DNA of 64,000 bases from Streptomyces sp. TSRI0281 (GCF_001905125.1 NZ_LWLE01000012.1:128759-192758); one strand, 5' to 3'. Shown: positions 51,964 through 61,601, counted from the stretch's first letter. The notes: generated from the sequence alone by a model not told the origin. Numbers and translations are program-made.

Positions 51964-54900
51964 CCATGCAGACCTTTCCCTCGCTGTTCGCCGCCGCGGT
52001 GGCCGCCCGGCCGGAGGCCACCGCGGTGCGGGCCGTCGGCACCGCCCTCAGCTACGCGGAACTCGACCGCGCGTCGAGCCGCCTGGCCCACCAACTGATC
52101 GAGCGCGGCGCGGGACCCGAGAAGGTGATCGCGGTCGAGCTTCCGCGCTCTCCGCGGTGGGTGGTGACTCTGCTCGCGGTCCTCAAGTCCGGCGCCTGCT
52201 ATCTGCCGGTGGACCCCACACACCACCCGGAGCGGATCGCGGCACTCCATTCGAGTGCCCGCCCCACCTTGACCATCCGCGCAGGCGCGGACGGTACGGC
52301 CCCGGACGGTGCGGCTACGGAGGGTGCGGCCCCGGACGGTACGGCTACGTACGGTGCGGCCCCGGACGTGCTCGTACTCGGCGAAGAGCCGGATGTCGCC
52401 ATGGGTTACCCGGAAACGGCGCCGACCGACACCCAGCGGCGCGCCCGGCTGCTCCCCGAGCACCCCGCGTACGTCATCCACACCTCGGGTTCGACGGGGA
52501 CGCCCAAGGGAGTGCAGGTCACGCACACCGGGCTCACCGATCTCCTGACGACCGCGATGGACCGCCAGGGCATCGGTCCGGGCAGCCGGGTGCTGCAGGG
52601 CGTCTCGCCGAACTTCGACGTCAGCCTCGGCGACCTCGTGACGGGCCTGCTCAGCGGCGCGACCCTCGTCCTTCCGGCATCCGGCGGACAGCCCGTCGGG
52701 AACGAACTCCTCGCCCTGCTCCGGGATCACGCTGTCACCCACCTGGCCACCACGCCGGGCGTGCTCGGTACGCTCGTGCCCACCCAGGTACCGGCGCCCC
52801 TCACCCTGACCATCGGCGGGGAGGCGCTCTCCGCCGAGATGCTCACCCTGTGGTCGGCGCACCATCAGGTTCTCCTGGCGTACGGGCCCTCGGAGGCGAC
52901 GGTCCAGGTCACGCTGAGCCGCGCGGACGACGCACGCATCCCCTCGCTGGGCCGCCCCGGCGACGGGGTGCGGATCCACGTGCTCGACGCGGCGCTGCGC
53001 CGGGTGGCGGACGGGGACACCGGGGAGCTGTACATCGCGGGTCCCTGCCTGGCCCGCGGCTATCTCGGGTCCACCGCGCTGACCGCCGAACGGTTCGTCG
53101 CGGACCGCTTCGGCCCGCCCGGCACCCGCATGTACCGCTCGGGTGACCTCGTGCGGACGCTGCCCGACGGGACGCTCCAGTTCATGGGCAGGGCCGACGA
53201 CCAGGTCAAGGTCCGCGGCCACCGCATTGAGCCCGCCGAGGTGGAGGCGGCCCTCGCCACGCACCCGGAGGTGCGCCAGGTCTGTGTCGTGGCACGCCCG
53301 ACAGCTCTGGGGCAGCAGTTGGTCGCCTACACCGTGCCGGCCGGGGCCGCTTCACCGAGCGCCGCCGAGCTGCGGGAGTTCGTGCGCGGCCGTCTGCCCG
53401 ACTACATGGTGCCGGGCATGTTCGTGGAGTTGTCCGAACTGCCGCTGAACGCCAACGGGAAGGTGGACCGCTCCGCGCTGACGGTGCCCGCCGCACCACG
53501 GACGGCGCCCCCGGTGCCGCCTCGCAACGACGCGGAGCGACACATGGCCGCGCTGTGGACGGAGATCCTCGGCGGCGCCGAACTCGGCATCGACGACGAC
53601 TTCCTCGAACGGGGCGGCCACTCGTTGCAGGCCGCGCAGATCGTCTCCCGTACCCGCGAGGCGTACGGCGTGGACGTCCCGGTACGCGGCCTGTTCGACC
53701 ACCCGACCGTGCGCGCGTTCACGGAGCTCGTGGCGCACGCGGGCGGCGCCACCGCACCGGCCATCGCCCCCGCCACCGGCGATCCCCAACTCTCCTTCGC
53801 ACAGCAGCGGCTGTGGTTCCTGGACCAGGTCGGCACCGACTCCGCGCTCTACAACGTGCAGGGGCTGTGGCGCATCGCGGGACGCCTGGACGTCTGTGCC
53901 CTGGAGCGCGCCGTCAACGAGGTCCGGCGCCGTCACGACGTGCTGCGCAGCACCTTCGTGAGCGTGGCCGGCCTGCCACGCGTCGTCATCGGTGCGCCCG
54001 CTGACCTCCCGCTGACCTGGACGGATCTGTCGGGCCTCGACCCCGAGCGGGCCGAGACCGAAGCGCGTGCGGTGGCACGGCGCTGCGCGGGCGAGCCGTT
54101 CGACCTGGCCCGCGGCCCGTTGATGCGCACGCGGCTGATCCGTACGGACGACGCGACGCACTATCTGGCAGTGACGTTCCAGCACATCGTCGTGGACGGC
54201 TGGTCCATGAACGTGTTCTGGGCGGAGGTGTCCGCCCTCTACGACGGTTCGGCCCGGGGACGTTCCGTGCCGCTGCCCGAGCTGCCGGTGCAGTACACCG
54301 ACTACGCCGCATGGCAGCGCACGATGCTGGACGACTCCGAGAACGCACGTCACCTCGCCTTCTGGCGCGCGCAGTTGGCCGGGGCTCCGGACTCCCTCGA
54401 CCTGCCGACGGACCGGCCTCGTCCCAGGACGCCCTCCGGGCGCGGAGCGCAGGTGGACTTCACCGTCCCGGTCGCCGTGGCCGACGAGTTGCGTGTTCTG
54501 GGGCGCGCCCACGGCGCGAGCCTGTTCATGGTGCTGCTCGCCGGGTTCGACGTGCTGCTCGCCAAGCACAGCGCGAGCAGCGACATCGTGACCGGTTCCC
54601 CCGTCTCGGGACGAGTACGTCCTGAACTCGACGAGCTCATCGGCTTCTTCGTGAACACGATCCCGCTGCGTCTGCGCTGGTCCGGCGATCCGCACTTCAC
54701 GGAGCTGCTGCGGCAGGCACGCGAGGTCACCCTGGACGCCTACGCCCACGAGGCGTACCCCTTCGAGCATGTCGTGGCGGAGCTGACCGGCGAGCGTGAC
54801 CTCGGCCGCAATCCGGTGTTCCAGGTGTGGTTCGACGTCGACAGCGTCGCCGAGCCGACGCTGCCCGGCGACCTTGAGTGCGTGCCGGTGCCGATGCCCG

Positions 54901-57020
54901 CCCGCGTGGCCCGTTTCGACCTCGAAATGTATCTGGAGGACCGGGACGGCCTTCTCTCGGGGCGGCTCGTGCACAGCACGGATCTGTTCACCGGGGATAC
55001 GGCCGCAGGGCTCGTCCGGCAGTTCGTGCGACTGCTCGCCAGCATCGCCGAGCGGGCCGACCGCCCACTGTCGCAGCTGTCGGCCCTGGACGACCGGGAG
55101 CGCGGGACGCTGCTGGTGGAATGGAACCGGGACCCGGTCGACGTGCGCACCGGCGGCAGCATCGTCGACACGTTCACCGACCAGCTGGCGCGCACCCCTG
55201 ACCGCACGGCTCTCGCGGACGGCCAGGAGTCCTTGACCTACGCCGAGTTGGAAGCCCGCTCCAACCAGGTGGCCAACGCGCTCCGGGCCCGGGGGTGCGG
55301 GCCCGAGCAGGTGATCGGCGTCTGCATGAACCGCGGTGTGAACGTGTTCGTGCTCATGCTCGGCATCATGAAGGCGGGCGGCGTGTATCTCCCGCTCGAT
55401 CCGATCCACCCCGCCGATCGTCTCGGTTACATGCTGGAGAGCGCGGGCGCGGGCCTGGTCGTGTACGGGTCGGGGCTCAAACAGTGCGTCGCCGGTGCTG
55501 CCGCGGCGCTGGTCGGGGCCGAGGAGTTCCTGGCGCGGGCCTGCGCGGAGCCGACGACCCGGCCCGCGCGGAAGGCCCTCCCCGGCCATCTGTCGCACGT
55601 GCTGTTCACCTCCGGCTCGACCGGCCGCCCCAAGGGCATCGGTCTGTGCGACAGCACGCTGGAGAACCTGGTGGGCTGGAAGCTGGCGGACGGTCATGGA
55701 GCCCGTCATGTCGCCCAGTTGTCGTCCATCGGTTTCGACGTCGCGCTGCAGGAGTTCTATGTGACGCTCGCGGCGGGCGGCACGCTCACCGTGATCGACG
55801 ACCGCACGAGGGAGGACCTGGACCGCCTGCTCGACGTGCTCGCCGAGGAGCGCGTCCAGCGCATGTACTCCTCCCCTTCCATGCTCCAGCAGCTCGCCGC
55901 GACCTGGGCGCGGCGGGCGGACCGGCACACGCTGCCGCTGACCCTGACAGAGGTGATCGTCGGTGGTGAGGCGCTGCGTCTGACCACCGAGATCCGCGAG
56001 TTCCTGGCCGCACTCGACGGAGCGGTCCTGGAGAACCAGTACGGGCCCGCCGAGACGCACGCCGTCACGCGCCTCACCCTGGGCGGCGAACCGGCGCGGT
56101 GGCCGGCCCGCCCGCCGATCGGCACGCCGCTGCCCAATGTGGCGGTCTACGTCCTGGACGAGCGGTTGCGTCCGGTGCCCGTCGGGGTCCGTGGCGAGGT
56201 GTATCTGCGCAGCTCCGCGCTGGCCCGCGGCTACATCGGACGCCCCTCCATGACCGCGGCGCGCTACGTCGCCGACCCGTTCAGCGGCGAACCGGGCAGC
56301 CGGATGTACCGGTCCGGCGATGTGGCGCGCTGGACGACGGACGGTCGGCTGGAGTTCGCGGGCCGCACCGACGACCAGGTGAAGATCCGCGGGTTCCGCA
56401 TCGAGCCGGCCGAGGTGGAGGTGGTCATCAGCACACACCCACAGGTACAGAACGCGGCCGTGCTCGTCCACCCGGGGCCGGGCGGCGGACTTCGGCTCAC
56501 CGCGTACCTCGTGCCGGTGGCGGGCGGTACGGCCCCGGCCACCAAAGCGCTCAAGGACTTCCTGCGGACACTGCTGCCGGACTACATGATCCCCGTGTCG
56601 TACGTGCCCCTGCCCGAACTGCCGCTGAATCCGAACGGCAAGGTGGACCGACGGGCCCTGCCCGAGCCCGACGCGGCACACGGCGGGGGAGCCGAGGCCG
56701 AGGCGCTCGGCTCGGCGCAGGAAGAGATCATCGCGGGCATCTGGACACAGGTCCTCGCAGTCGGGCCGGTCGGCCCGCACGACAACTTCTTCGACCTGGG
56801 CGGGCATTCGCTCCTCGCCACCCAGGTGGTGTCCCGCGTACGCGAGGCCTTCGCGGTCACGCTGCCCGTCCGTGCCCTCTTCGAGAACCCGACCGTCGCC
56901 CTGCTCGCGCAGAAGGTCGAGGAGGTGATCACGGCGGAGGTGCTGGGCATGACGGCGCAGGAGATGGCGCGCTTCACCTCCGCCGACGACGGACCGGGCG
57001 ACACCGCGCCCTCCTCCTGA
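51960..57020 (+). CDS. NRPS loading and elongation modules A-PCP-C-A-PCP
   Basis: A 1686-residue bimodular synthetase that starts with an A domain, hence the likely first enzyme. A1 (1-500; HTSGSTGTPKG near 173), PCP1 (GGHSLQA near 552), C (605-1030; QHIVVDGWS, first His of HHxxxDG replaced by Gln, catalytic His kept), A2 (1050-1560; FTSGSTGRPKG near 1216), PCP2 (GGHSLL near 1613). I read A1 as D-V-G-A-T-G-A-V-Q, matching no code I know, and A2 as D-V-Q-Y-I-G-Q-A-V, close to proline codes (DVQYIAHVV). Proline-pathway genes follow in the same operon, which agrees. A five-copy 15-bp repeat lies between A2 and A3 cores of the first A domain. Confidence 0.93.
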   Translation: MTMQTFPSLFAAAVAARPEATAVRAVGTALSYAELDRASSRLAHQLIERGAGPEKVIAVELPRSPRWVVTLLAVLKSGACYLPVDPTHHPERIAALHSSARPTLTIRAGADGTAPDGAATEGAAPDGTATYGAAPDVLVLGEEPDVAMGYPETAPTDTQRRARLLPEHPAYVIHTSGSTGTPKGVQVTHTGLTDLLTTAMDRQGIGPGSRVLQGVSPNFDVSLGDLVTGLLSGATLVLPASGGQPVGNELLALLRDHAVTHLATTPGVLGTLVPTQVPAPLTLTIGGEALSAEMLTLWSAHHQVLLAYGPSEATVQVTLSRADDARIPSLGRPGDGVRIHVLDAALRRVADGDTGELYIAGPCLARGYLGSTALTAERFVADRFGPPGTRMYRSGDLVRTLPDGTLQFMGRADDQVKVRGHRIEPAEVEAALATHPEVRQVCVVARPTALGQQLVAYTVPAGAASPSAAELREFVRGRLPDYMVPGMFVELSELPLNANGKVDRSALTVPAAPRTAPPVPPRNDAERHMAALWTEILGGAELGIDDDFLERGGHSLQAAQIVSRTREAYGVDVPVRGLFDHPTVRAFTELVAHAGGATAPAIAPATGDPQLSFAQQRLWFLDQVGTDSALYNVQGLWRIAGRLDVCALERAVNEVRRRHDVLRSTFVSVAGLPRVVIGAPADLPLTWTDLSGLDPERAETEARAVARRCAGEPFDLARGPLMRTRLIRTDDATHYLAVTFQHIVVDGWSMNVFWAEVSALYDGSARGRSVPLPELPVQYTDYAAWQRTMLDDSENARHLAFWRAQLAGAPDSLDLPTDRPRPRTPSGRGAQVDFTVPVAVADELRVLGRAHGASLFMVLLAGFDVLLAKHSASSDIVTGSPVSGRVRPELDELIGFFVNTIPLRLRWSGDPHFTELLRQAREVTLDAYAHEAYPFEHVVAELTGERDLGRNPVFQVWFDVDSVAEPTLPGDLECVPVPMPARVARFDLEMYLEDRDGLLSGRLVHSTDLFTGDTAAGLVRQFVRLLASIAERADRPLSQLSALDDRERGTLLVEWNRDPVDVRTGGSIVDTFTDQLARTPDRTALADGQESLTYAELEARSNQVANALRARGCGPEQVIGVCMNRGVNVFVLMLGIMKAGGVYLPLDPIHPADRLGYMLESAGAGLVVYGSGLKQCVAGAAAALVGAEEFLARACAEPTTRPARKALPGHLSHVLFTSGSTGRPKGIGLCDSTLENLVGWKLADGHGARHVAQLSSIGFDVALQEFYVTLAAGGTLTVIDDRTREDLDRLLDVLAEERVQRMYSSPSMLQQLAATWARRADRHTLPLTLTEVIVGGEALRLTTEIREFLAALDGAVLENQYGPAETHAVTRLTLGGEPARWPARPPIGTPLPNVAVYVLDERLRPVPVGVRGEVYLRSSALARGYIGRPSMTAARYVADPFSGEPGSRMYRSGDVARWTTDGRLEFAGRTDDQVKIRGFRIEPAEVEVVISTHPQVQNAAVLVHPGPGGGLRLTAYLVPVAGGTAPATKALKDFLRTLLPDYMIPVSYVPLPELPLNPNGKVDRRALPEPDAAHGGGAEAEALGSAQEEIIAGIWTQVLAVGPVGPHDNFFDLGGHSLLATQVVSRVREAFAVTLPVRALFENPTVALLAQKVEEVITAEVLGMTAQEMARFTSADDGPGDTAPSS
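52293..52367 (+). repeat. Five-copy 15-bp in-frame repeat in the first A domain
   Basis: Five consecutive 15-bp units (consensus GGTGCGGCCCCGGAC) encode the pentapeptide pattern G-A/T-A-P/T-D/E/Y. They sit in a surface loop between adenylation cores A2 and A3, where such low-complexity insertions are tolerated. Confidence 0.88.
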
Positions 57021-57079
57021 CCGCTTCACCCGGCTCATCCCCGTGCGCGCACATGTCCCCTACCGGAAGCAGGTTAAGC

Positions 57080-58153
57080 ATGTCGCTCGGCGCCGCTCCA
57101 GGACGCGTCGTCATCAAGATCGGGACGTCCTCCCTCATGTCGGAGGGACGCCCCGACCCGGCCAAATTGGACGCGCTCGCGGACGCGGTGGTGCAGCTGC
57201 GCGCCGACGGCGTGCAGCCGGTACTCATCGCGTCCGGAGCCATCGCCGCGGGTGACGCGCTGCTGCTCACGCCCATCGGCGAACGGCCGGCCCACAGCCG
57301 CCAGCTCGCCGCCGCTGTCGGACAAGGAGTGCTGTTCGACGCATGCCGCCAGGCCCTGGCCCACCGTGGACTCCTCGCGGCGCAGATCCTCCTGACGCCG
57401 CCCGACCTCACGCACTCCGAGCACCGCGACAGCGCCCGCGCCGTGGTCGAGGAGAGCCTGGCGAGCGGGCTCGTACCGGTGGTGAACGAGAACGACGCCG
57501 TCATGGTCCGCAACAACGATGTGCTCGCGGCGCTGCTCGCCGCGGCGCTCGGCGCGGCGAGGCTGGTCCTGCTGACGGATGTGCCGGGACTGTTCGAGAG
57601 CGATCCGCGGCGCGACGCCGACGCCCGGCTCATCCCCGAAGTGCTCGCCATGACCCCGGAGGTGGAGCGCCTCGCCGGTCTGGCCGCGCAAGGGCTCGGC
57701 ACCGGCGGAATGCCCGCGAAGCTGTGCGCGGCGTGGATCGCCTCCATGGCCGGTGTCCCCACCGTCATCGCGGGAGCCGACAGCCCCGACGTCGTGGTGC
57801 GCGCGGTGGTCGGGAAGCCCGTCGGCACACTCGTCCACCCGCGTACGCCGGACAAGGAGCTTGACCTCGGCCGACTGTGGCGGGCCCTGGGCGCGCCACC
57901 TGCGGGCCGGGTCGTGTGCCGCCCCGAGGCGGTCGCCGCCGTGCGCGACGGCAGGCCGCTGACGCTCGGTCACAGCATCGCGGGCGAGGGCGCCTTCACC
58001 GCGAACGCCGTGGTCGATGTGCTCGTGCCCGGTCAGGGCGTCATCGCCCGCGGCCGCGCCAGTACGGCGTGCGACACGATCACGGGCATGCGCCAGCCCA
58101 CTGGGACCACCGTCATCCATCACGTCGACTACATCAGTTTTCTGGAGGCCTGA
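57080..58153 (+). CDS. proB: Glutamate 5-kinase homologue (ProB) in the NRPS operon
   Basis: A 357-residue amino-acid kinase with a C-terminal PUA domain. Motifs: VVIKIGTSSLM (nucleotide-binding Lys), PVLIASGAIAAG (usual VSSGAI loop), VPVVNENDAV, LVLLTDVPGLF, GTGGMPAKLCAAWIA. The PUA part is from about 270. It phosphorylates the side-chain carboxylate of glutamate, first step to proline. Its place right after the NRPS genes suggests a pathway-dedicated copy. ATG 57080 is preferred to ATG 57053 by similarity of the start of the kinase fold. It may accept methylated glutamate or aspartate. Confidence 0.92.
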   Translation: MSLGAAPGRVVIKIGTSSLMSEGRPDPAKLDALADAVVQLRADGVQPVLIASGAIAAGDALLLTPIGERPAHSRQLAAAVGQGVLFDACRQALAHRGLLAAQILLTPPDLTHSEHRDSARAVVEESLASGLVPVVNENDAVMVRNNDVLAALLAAALGAARLVLLTDVPGLFESDPRRDADARLIPEVLAMTPEVERLAGLAAQGLGTGGMPAKLCAAWIASMAGVPTVIAGADSPDVVVRAVVGKPVGTLVHPRTPDKELDLGRLWRALGAPPAGRVVCRPEAVAAVRDGRPLTLGHSIAGEGAFTANAVVDVLVPGQGVIARGRASTACDTITGMRQPTGTTVIHHVDYISFLEA

Positions 58154-58154
58154 G

Positions 58155-59411
58155 ATGTCCGTACCTGTCAATGAGATCTGCCGCCGTGCCTACGAGGCGT
58201 CGCTGGTCGTGAAGGAACTGACGACCGAGGTCAAGGACCGGGTGCTCCTGGAGATGGCCGAAGCCATCGACACGGCCGCGGCCCGGCTGCAGGAGGCCAA
58301 TCAGCTCGACGTCGCCGCCGCCCGCGAGGCCGGCACCTCGGCGACCCTGATCGACCGGCTGACCCTCACCGACACACGCATCGCCGGCATGACGAAGGCG
58401 ATCCGCACGATCGTCGACCTGCCCGACCCCGTCGGCGCGGTGGTGCAGGGCTGGACCCGGCCCAACGGCCTCCAGATCGAGCAGGTCCGCGAGCCCCTCG
58501 GCGTGGTCGCCGTGATCTACGAGGCGCGGCCCAACGTCACGGCCGACGTCGCGGCCCTGTGCCTGAAGACGGGCAACGCGGCGGTCCTGCGCGGCTCGTC
58601 GATCGCACAGCACACCAACGCCGCCATCGCCGATGTCCTCACGGAGGTCCTGCGGCGGCAGGAGGACGTGCCCGACGACGCGGTGCAGCTCGTCCGCGAC
58701 ACATCGCGTGAGGCGGCCCTGGAGCTGCTGCGCGCCGACGAGTACCTCGATCTGCTGGTGCCCCGCGGCGGCCCCGGCCTGATCAAGACGGTGCAGGACA
58801 ACGCGACGGTACCGACCGTCATCGACGGCGACGGCAACTGCCACGTGTACGTGGACGCGACAGCGGACCCGGCCATGGCGACGGACATCGTGGTCAACGG
58901 CAAGACGTCCCGCCCCAGCGTGTGCAACGCCGTGGAGACACTCCTCGTCCACGCCGACCTGGCGGCGGACTGGCTGCCCAAGACCCTCGACGCGCTGCGG
59001 GATCTGGGCGTCGAGATCCGCGGCGACGACCGCACCCGCAGGGCGTGGCCCGCTGCCGTGGAGGCGCGGGAAGCCGACTGGGAGACGGAGTATCTGGACC
59101 TGGTGCTCGCGGTGAAGGTCGTCGACAGCCTCGACGACGCCCTGGCCCACATCAACCGCTACGGAACGCGCAACGCCGAGGGCATCGTGGCACAGGACAT
59201 CGCGGTGGCACGGCGCTTCGCCCGCGCGATCGACTCCGGCAGCGTCTTCGTGAACACGTCCACGCGCTACTCCGACGGCGGCGAGTTCGGCTACGGCGTC
59301 GAGATCGGCGTCTCCACGCAGAAGCTGCACGCCCGCGGTCCGATGGGCCTGGAGTCCCTGACCTGTGTCAAGAACGTCGTCTGGGGAAGCGGGCAGGTCC
59401 GTGTTCTCTGA
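58155..59411 (+). CDS. proA: Gamma-glutamyl phosphate reductase homologue (ProA)
   Basis: A 418-residue NADPH-dependent aldehyde-dehydrogenase-fold enzyme that reduces glutamyl 5-phosphate to the semialdehyde, which closes to pyrroline-5-carboxylate. Typical ProA phrases: EPLGVVAVIYEARPNVT, CLKTGNAAVLRGSS, LLVPRGGPGLIKTVQDNATVP, the catalytic-Cys region KTSRPSVCNAVETLLVH and ARGPMGLESLTCVKNVVWG at the end. ATG 58155 follows GGAGG one base after the kinase stop, so the two are coupled. Together they form a complete ProBA pair. Confidence 0.95.
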   Translation: MSVPVNEICRRAYEASLVVKELTTEVKDRVLLEMAEAIDTAAARLQEANQLDVAAAREAGTSATLIDRLTLTDTRIAGMTKAIRTIVDLPDPVGAVVQGWTRPNGLQIEQVREPLGVVAVIYEARPNVTADVAALCLKTGNAAVLRGSSIAQHTNAAIADVLTEVLRRQEDVPDDAVQLVRDTSREAALELLRADEYLDLLVPRGGPGLIKTVQDNATVPTVIDGDGNCHVYVDATADPAMATDIVVNGKTSRPSVCNAVETLLVHADLAADWLPKTLDALRDLGVEIRGDDRTRRAWPAAVEAREADWETEYLDLVLAVKVVDSLDDALAHINRYGTRNAEGIVAQDIAVARRFARAIDSGSVFVNTSTRYSDGGEFGYGVEIGVSTQKLHARGPMGLESLTCVKNVVWGSGQVRVL

Positions 59412-60573
59412 GACCCCACTGCTGCCGCCGCGGCACTCCAGCCTGCTCGACGGGATCTCGGAGGCGTCATCGATCCGGCTCAACAACCGGATCTACGAAC
59501 TCCAGGAAGCCGGCCGGGACATCATCACGCTCTCCCTGGGAGAGGCGTTCTTCGACATCCCCCTGCCGTCATTCGAAGGGCTGCCCGCCCAGAAGATCCA
59601 TCACTACTCCCACTCCCGGGGCGTGCCACTGCTGCGCGAGAAGCTGGCCGCGTACCAGCAGGAGATCTCCACCGCCCCGGTCGACGCGGCCCAGGAGATC
59701 CTGGTGACCGCCGGGTCCAAAGCGGCGATCTACATGGCGCTCACCGCGCTGCTCGAACCGGGCGACGAGGTGATCATCCCGGAGCCGCTGTGGGTGAGCT
59801 ATCCCGACCAGGTGCGCCTCGCCCGTGCCGTGCCGGTGATGACGCCCTGGTACGAGTCCGTGGAGGAGCTCGGCGCCCGCATCACGCCGCGCACCAAGGC
59901 GGTCATCGTCAACAATCCCCACAACCCCACCGGTCGCCGCCTGAGCGCCGATCAGCTGCGGGGCCTGCACCGGCTGGCCGACCAGCACGGTCTGTTCCTC
60001 ATCGCCGACGAGGCCTACCACGAGTTCGTGCCCGCCGGTGAGCGCTTCGTCTCGGCTCTTGAGCACGACCCGGACAAGCGGCACACCATCGTGTGCAACT
60101 CGATGTCGAAGAATTACGGGATCTCGGGCTGGCGGATCGGCTATCTGGTCGCGGGAGCGTCCCTGCTCTCGCAGATCATCAAGATCCAGCAGCATCTCGT
60201 CACGTGCGCACCGACGATTCTGAGCTACTACCTCGCCGAGCACTTCGAATCCGTCCTGGAGCGCACCAGGCCGCAGATCCGGAGGGTGGTGGAAACCCGC
60301 AACCGTATGGGCCGGCTCCTCGCCGACCGGGGCGTCGACTGCCTCGAAGGGGACGCCACCTTCTATCTGTTCGCCTCGCTCGGCGGCTCGAAGCTCAACT
60401 CCGATGACTTCGCCCATGAGTTGCTCGTACGGCACGGGGTCGGAGTGGTACCGGGCTCGGGCTACGGCGCCTCGTGCGACCGGTTCGTACGGATCGCGGT
60501 CGGCGCGGAGAGCGAGGAGCGCCTGGTACGTGGGGTCTCCGCGGTGGCCACCCTGATCGAGGAGACCCGGTGA
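59401..60573 (+). CDS. Class I aminotransferase (AspC-like)
   Basis: A 390-residue PLP enzyme: ILVTAGSKAAIYMALTALLEPGDEV (cofactor phosphate loop), NNPHNPTGRRL, LIADEAYHEFV, PLP Lys in CNSMSKNYGISGWRIGY, C-terminal Arg in DRFVRIAVGAES. GTG 59401 overlaps the ProA stop by 11 bp and its own stop overlaps ProC. Sitting between ProA and ProC homologues, it could transaminate a semialdehyde or keto acid on the route to a proline-like or diamino acid residue; canonical proline synthesis needs no aminotransferase, so its presence suggests a modified pathway. Confidence 0.9.
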   Translation: MFSETPLLPPRHSSLLDGISEASSIRLNNRIYELQEAGRDIITLSLGEAFFDIPLPSFEGLPAQKIHHYSHSRGVPLLREKLAAYQQEISTAPVDAAQEILVTAGSKAAIYMALTALLEPGDEVIIPEPLWVSYPDQVRLARAVPVMTPWYESVEELGARITPRTKAVIVNNPHNPTGRRLSADQLRGLHRLADQHGLFLIADEAYHEFVPAGERFVSALEHDPDKRHTIVCNSMSKNYGISGWRIGYLVAGASLLSQIIKIQQHLVTCAPTILSYYLAEHFESVLERTRPQIRRVVETRNRMGRLLADRGVDCLEGDATFYLFASLGGSKLNSDDFAHELLVRHGVGVVPGSGYGASCDRFVRIAVGAESEERLVRGVSAVATLIEETR

Positions 60574-61388
60574 GCGGGGCGGCCCACCCGACGCTCGCGT
60601 TCATCGGCTGCGGCCGCATCACCCGCGCCCTGGTGCAGGGCCTCGTCGGCGCCGGACACCCCGCGCACCTGCTGCGCGGGGTGTCCCGCAGCGGGGCCGG
60701 GGCCCTGGCGCTGAGCCGGGAGTTCGGCATCACCGCGGTGGACGGGAGCGCCGGCGCGGTGCGGGGCGCCGACGTCGTGGTGCTCGCCGTGCATCCGCAC
60801 CAGACACCTGAGGCCCTCGCCGCCCTGTCCGGCCTGCTCGGCCCGGAACAGACGCTGCTGTCACTGGTGGCGTCATGGCGAACGGAGGCCGTCGCGGCAC
60901 CCCTGCCCGGTGTGCCGGTGGTGCGGGCCGTGCCGAATGTCGGAGTGGCGGTGCGCGCGGGGGCCACCGTGTTCTCGGCCGGCCCCCATACCGACGCGTC
61001 CCGGCTGCGTGCCGTGGAGCAGCTGTTCGCACCGCTGGGAGAGACGCTCACCGTCGCCGAGGAACTGCTGGAGACGGTGAGCGCGGTGTCCGGGGCGGGC
61101 CCGGCGCTGGTCGCGCACTTCGCGCGGTCGCTCGCCGGGGCGGGCGTGGCTCAGGGACTCGACGAGCGGACGGCAGCGGTCCTCGCCGCCCACGCGGTCC
61201 GCAGCACCGGAGCGCTGCTCGCCCAGGACGCGGTGACCGTGGACGCGGTCATCGACTCCGTAGCCTCGCCGGGCGGCATGACGGAGGCCGCGTTGCGTGT
61301 GCTCGACGCGGACGAGGTGCCTGCCGCCGCGCGGCGCGCCGTGGACGCCGCGGTGCGGCTGTCGATGGGACGGCTGGCCCGTGCGTGA
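60570..61388 (+). CDS. proC: Pyrroline-5-carboxylate reductase homologue (ProC)
   Basis: A 272-residue NAD(P)-dependent imine reductase. It has a Rossmann start (LAFIGCGRITRALVQGL), VVVLAVHPHQTPEAL, the RAVPNVGVAVRAGATVF segment, the helical dimer domain with TVSAVSGAGPALVAHF and the signature SPGGMTEAALRVLD. It should reduce pyrroline-5-carboxylate or a methylated analogue to proline or methylproline. GTG 60570 overlaps the aminotransferase stop (GTGA). It is the last clear gene of the NRPS operon. Confidence 0.92.
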   Translation: MSGAAHPTLAFIGCGRITRALVQGLVGAGHPAHLLRGVSRSGAGALALSREFGITAVDGSAGAVRGADVVVLAVHPHQTPEALAALSGLLGPEQTLLSLVASWRTEAVAAPLPGVPVVRAVPNVGVAVRAGATVFSAGPHTDASRLRAVEQLFAPLGETLTVAEELLETVSAVSGAGPALVAHFARSLAGAGVAQGLDERTAAVLAAHAVRSTGALLAQDAVTVDAVIDSVASPGGMTEAALRVLDADEVPAAARRAVDAAVRLSMGRLARA

Positions 61389-61563
61389 CCAGGGAACGCG
61401 GCCGGAGGGCAGGGCGGGCTTCATGGGCGGACTGCGCAGATCACTTGCCGCCACCGTGTGCTGCGCGTCGTGCGTGGCCGCGCTGGCACGGGGGCACACC
61501 CCACGCCCGCACAGCGGCTCCGCGGCGGACCGGACGCCCGGGACCGGTCCGGAACCCGTCTGA
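61381..61563 (+). CDS. Small open frame overlapping the ProC end
   Basis: GTG 61381 overlaps the ProC stop by 8 bp and opens 60 codons, including GLRRSLAATVCCASCVAALARG, a possible short hydrophobic segment. A shorter version would begin at ATG 61423. Composition is not strongly protein-like and no family is recognised, so this may be chance. Confidence 0.25.
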   Translation: MRDQGTRPEGRAGFMGGLRRSLAATVCCASCVAALARGHTPRPHSGSAADRTPGTGPEPV

Positions 61564-61601
61564 ACCGCGCGCCGGATTTCGCGCGAGTGCGCTGAGCGCT
61601 G

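Noticed and set aside
53352..57038. 1228-codon minus-strand frame opposite the bimodular NRPS
   Set aside because: No motifs, His/Arg/Gly-rich, exactly antisense to conserved NRPS cores.
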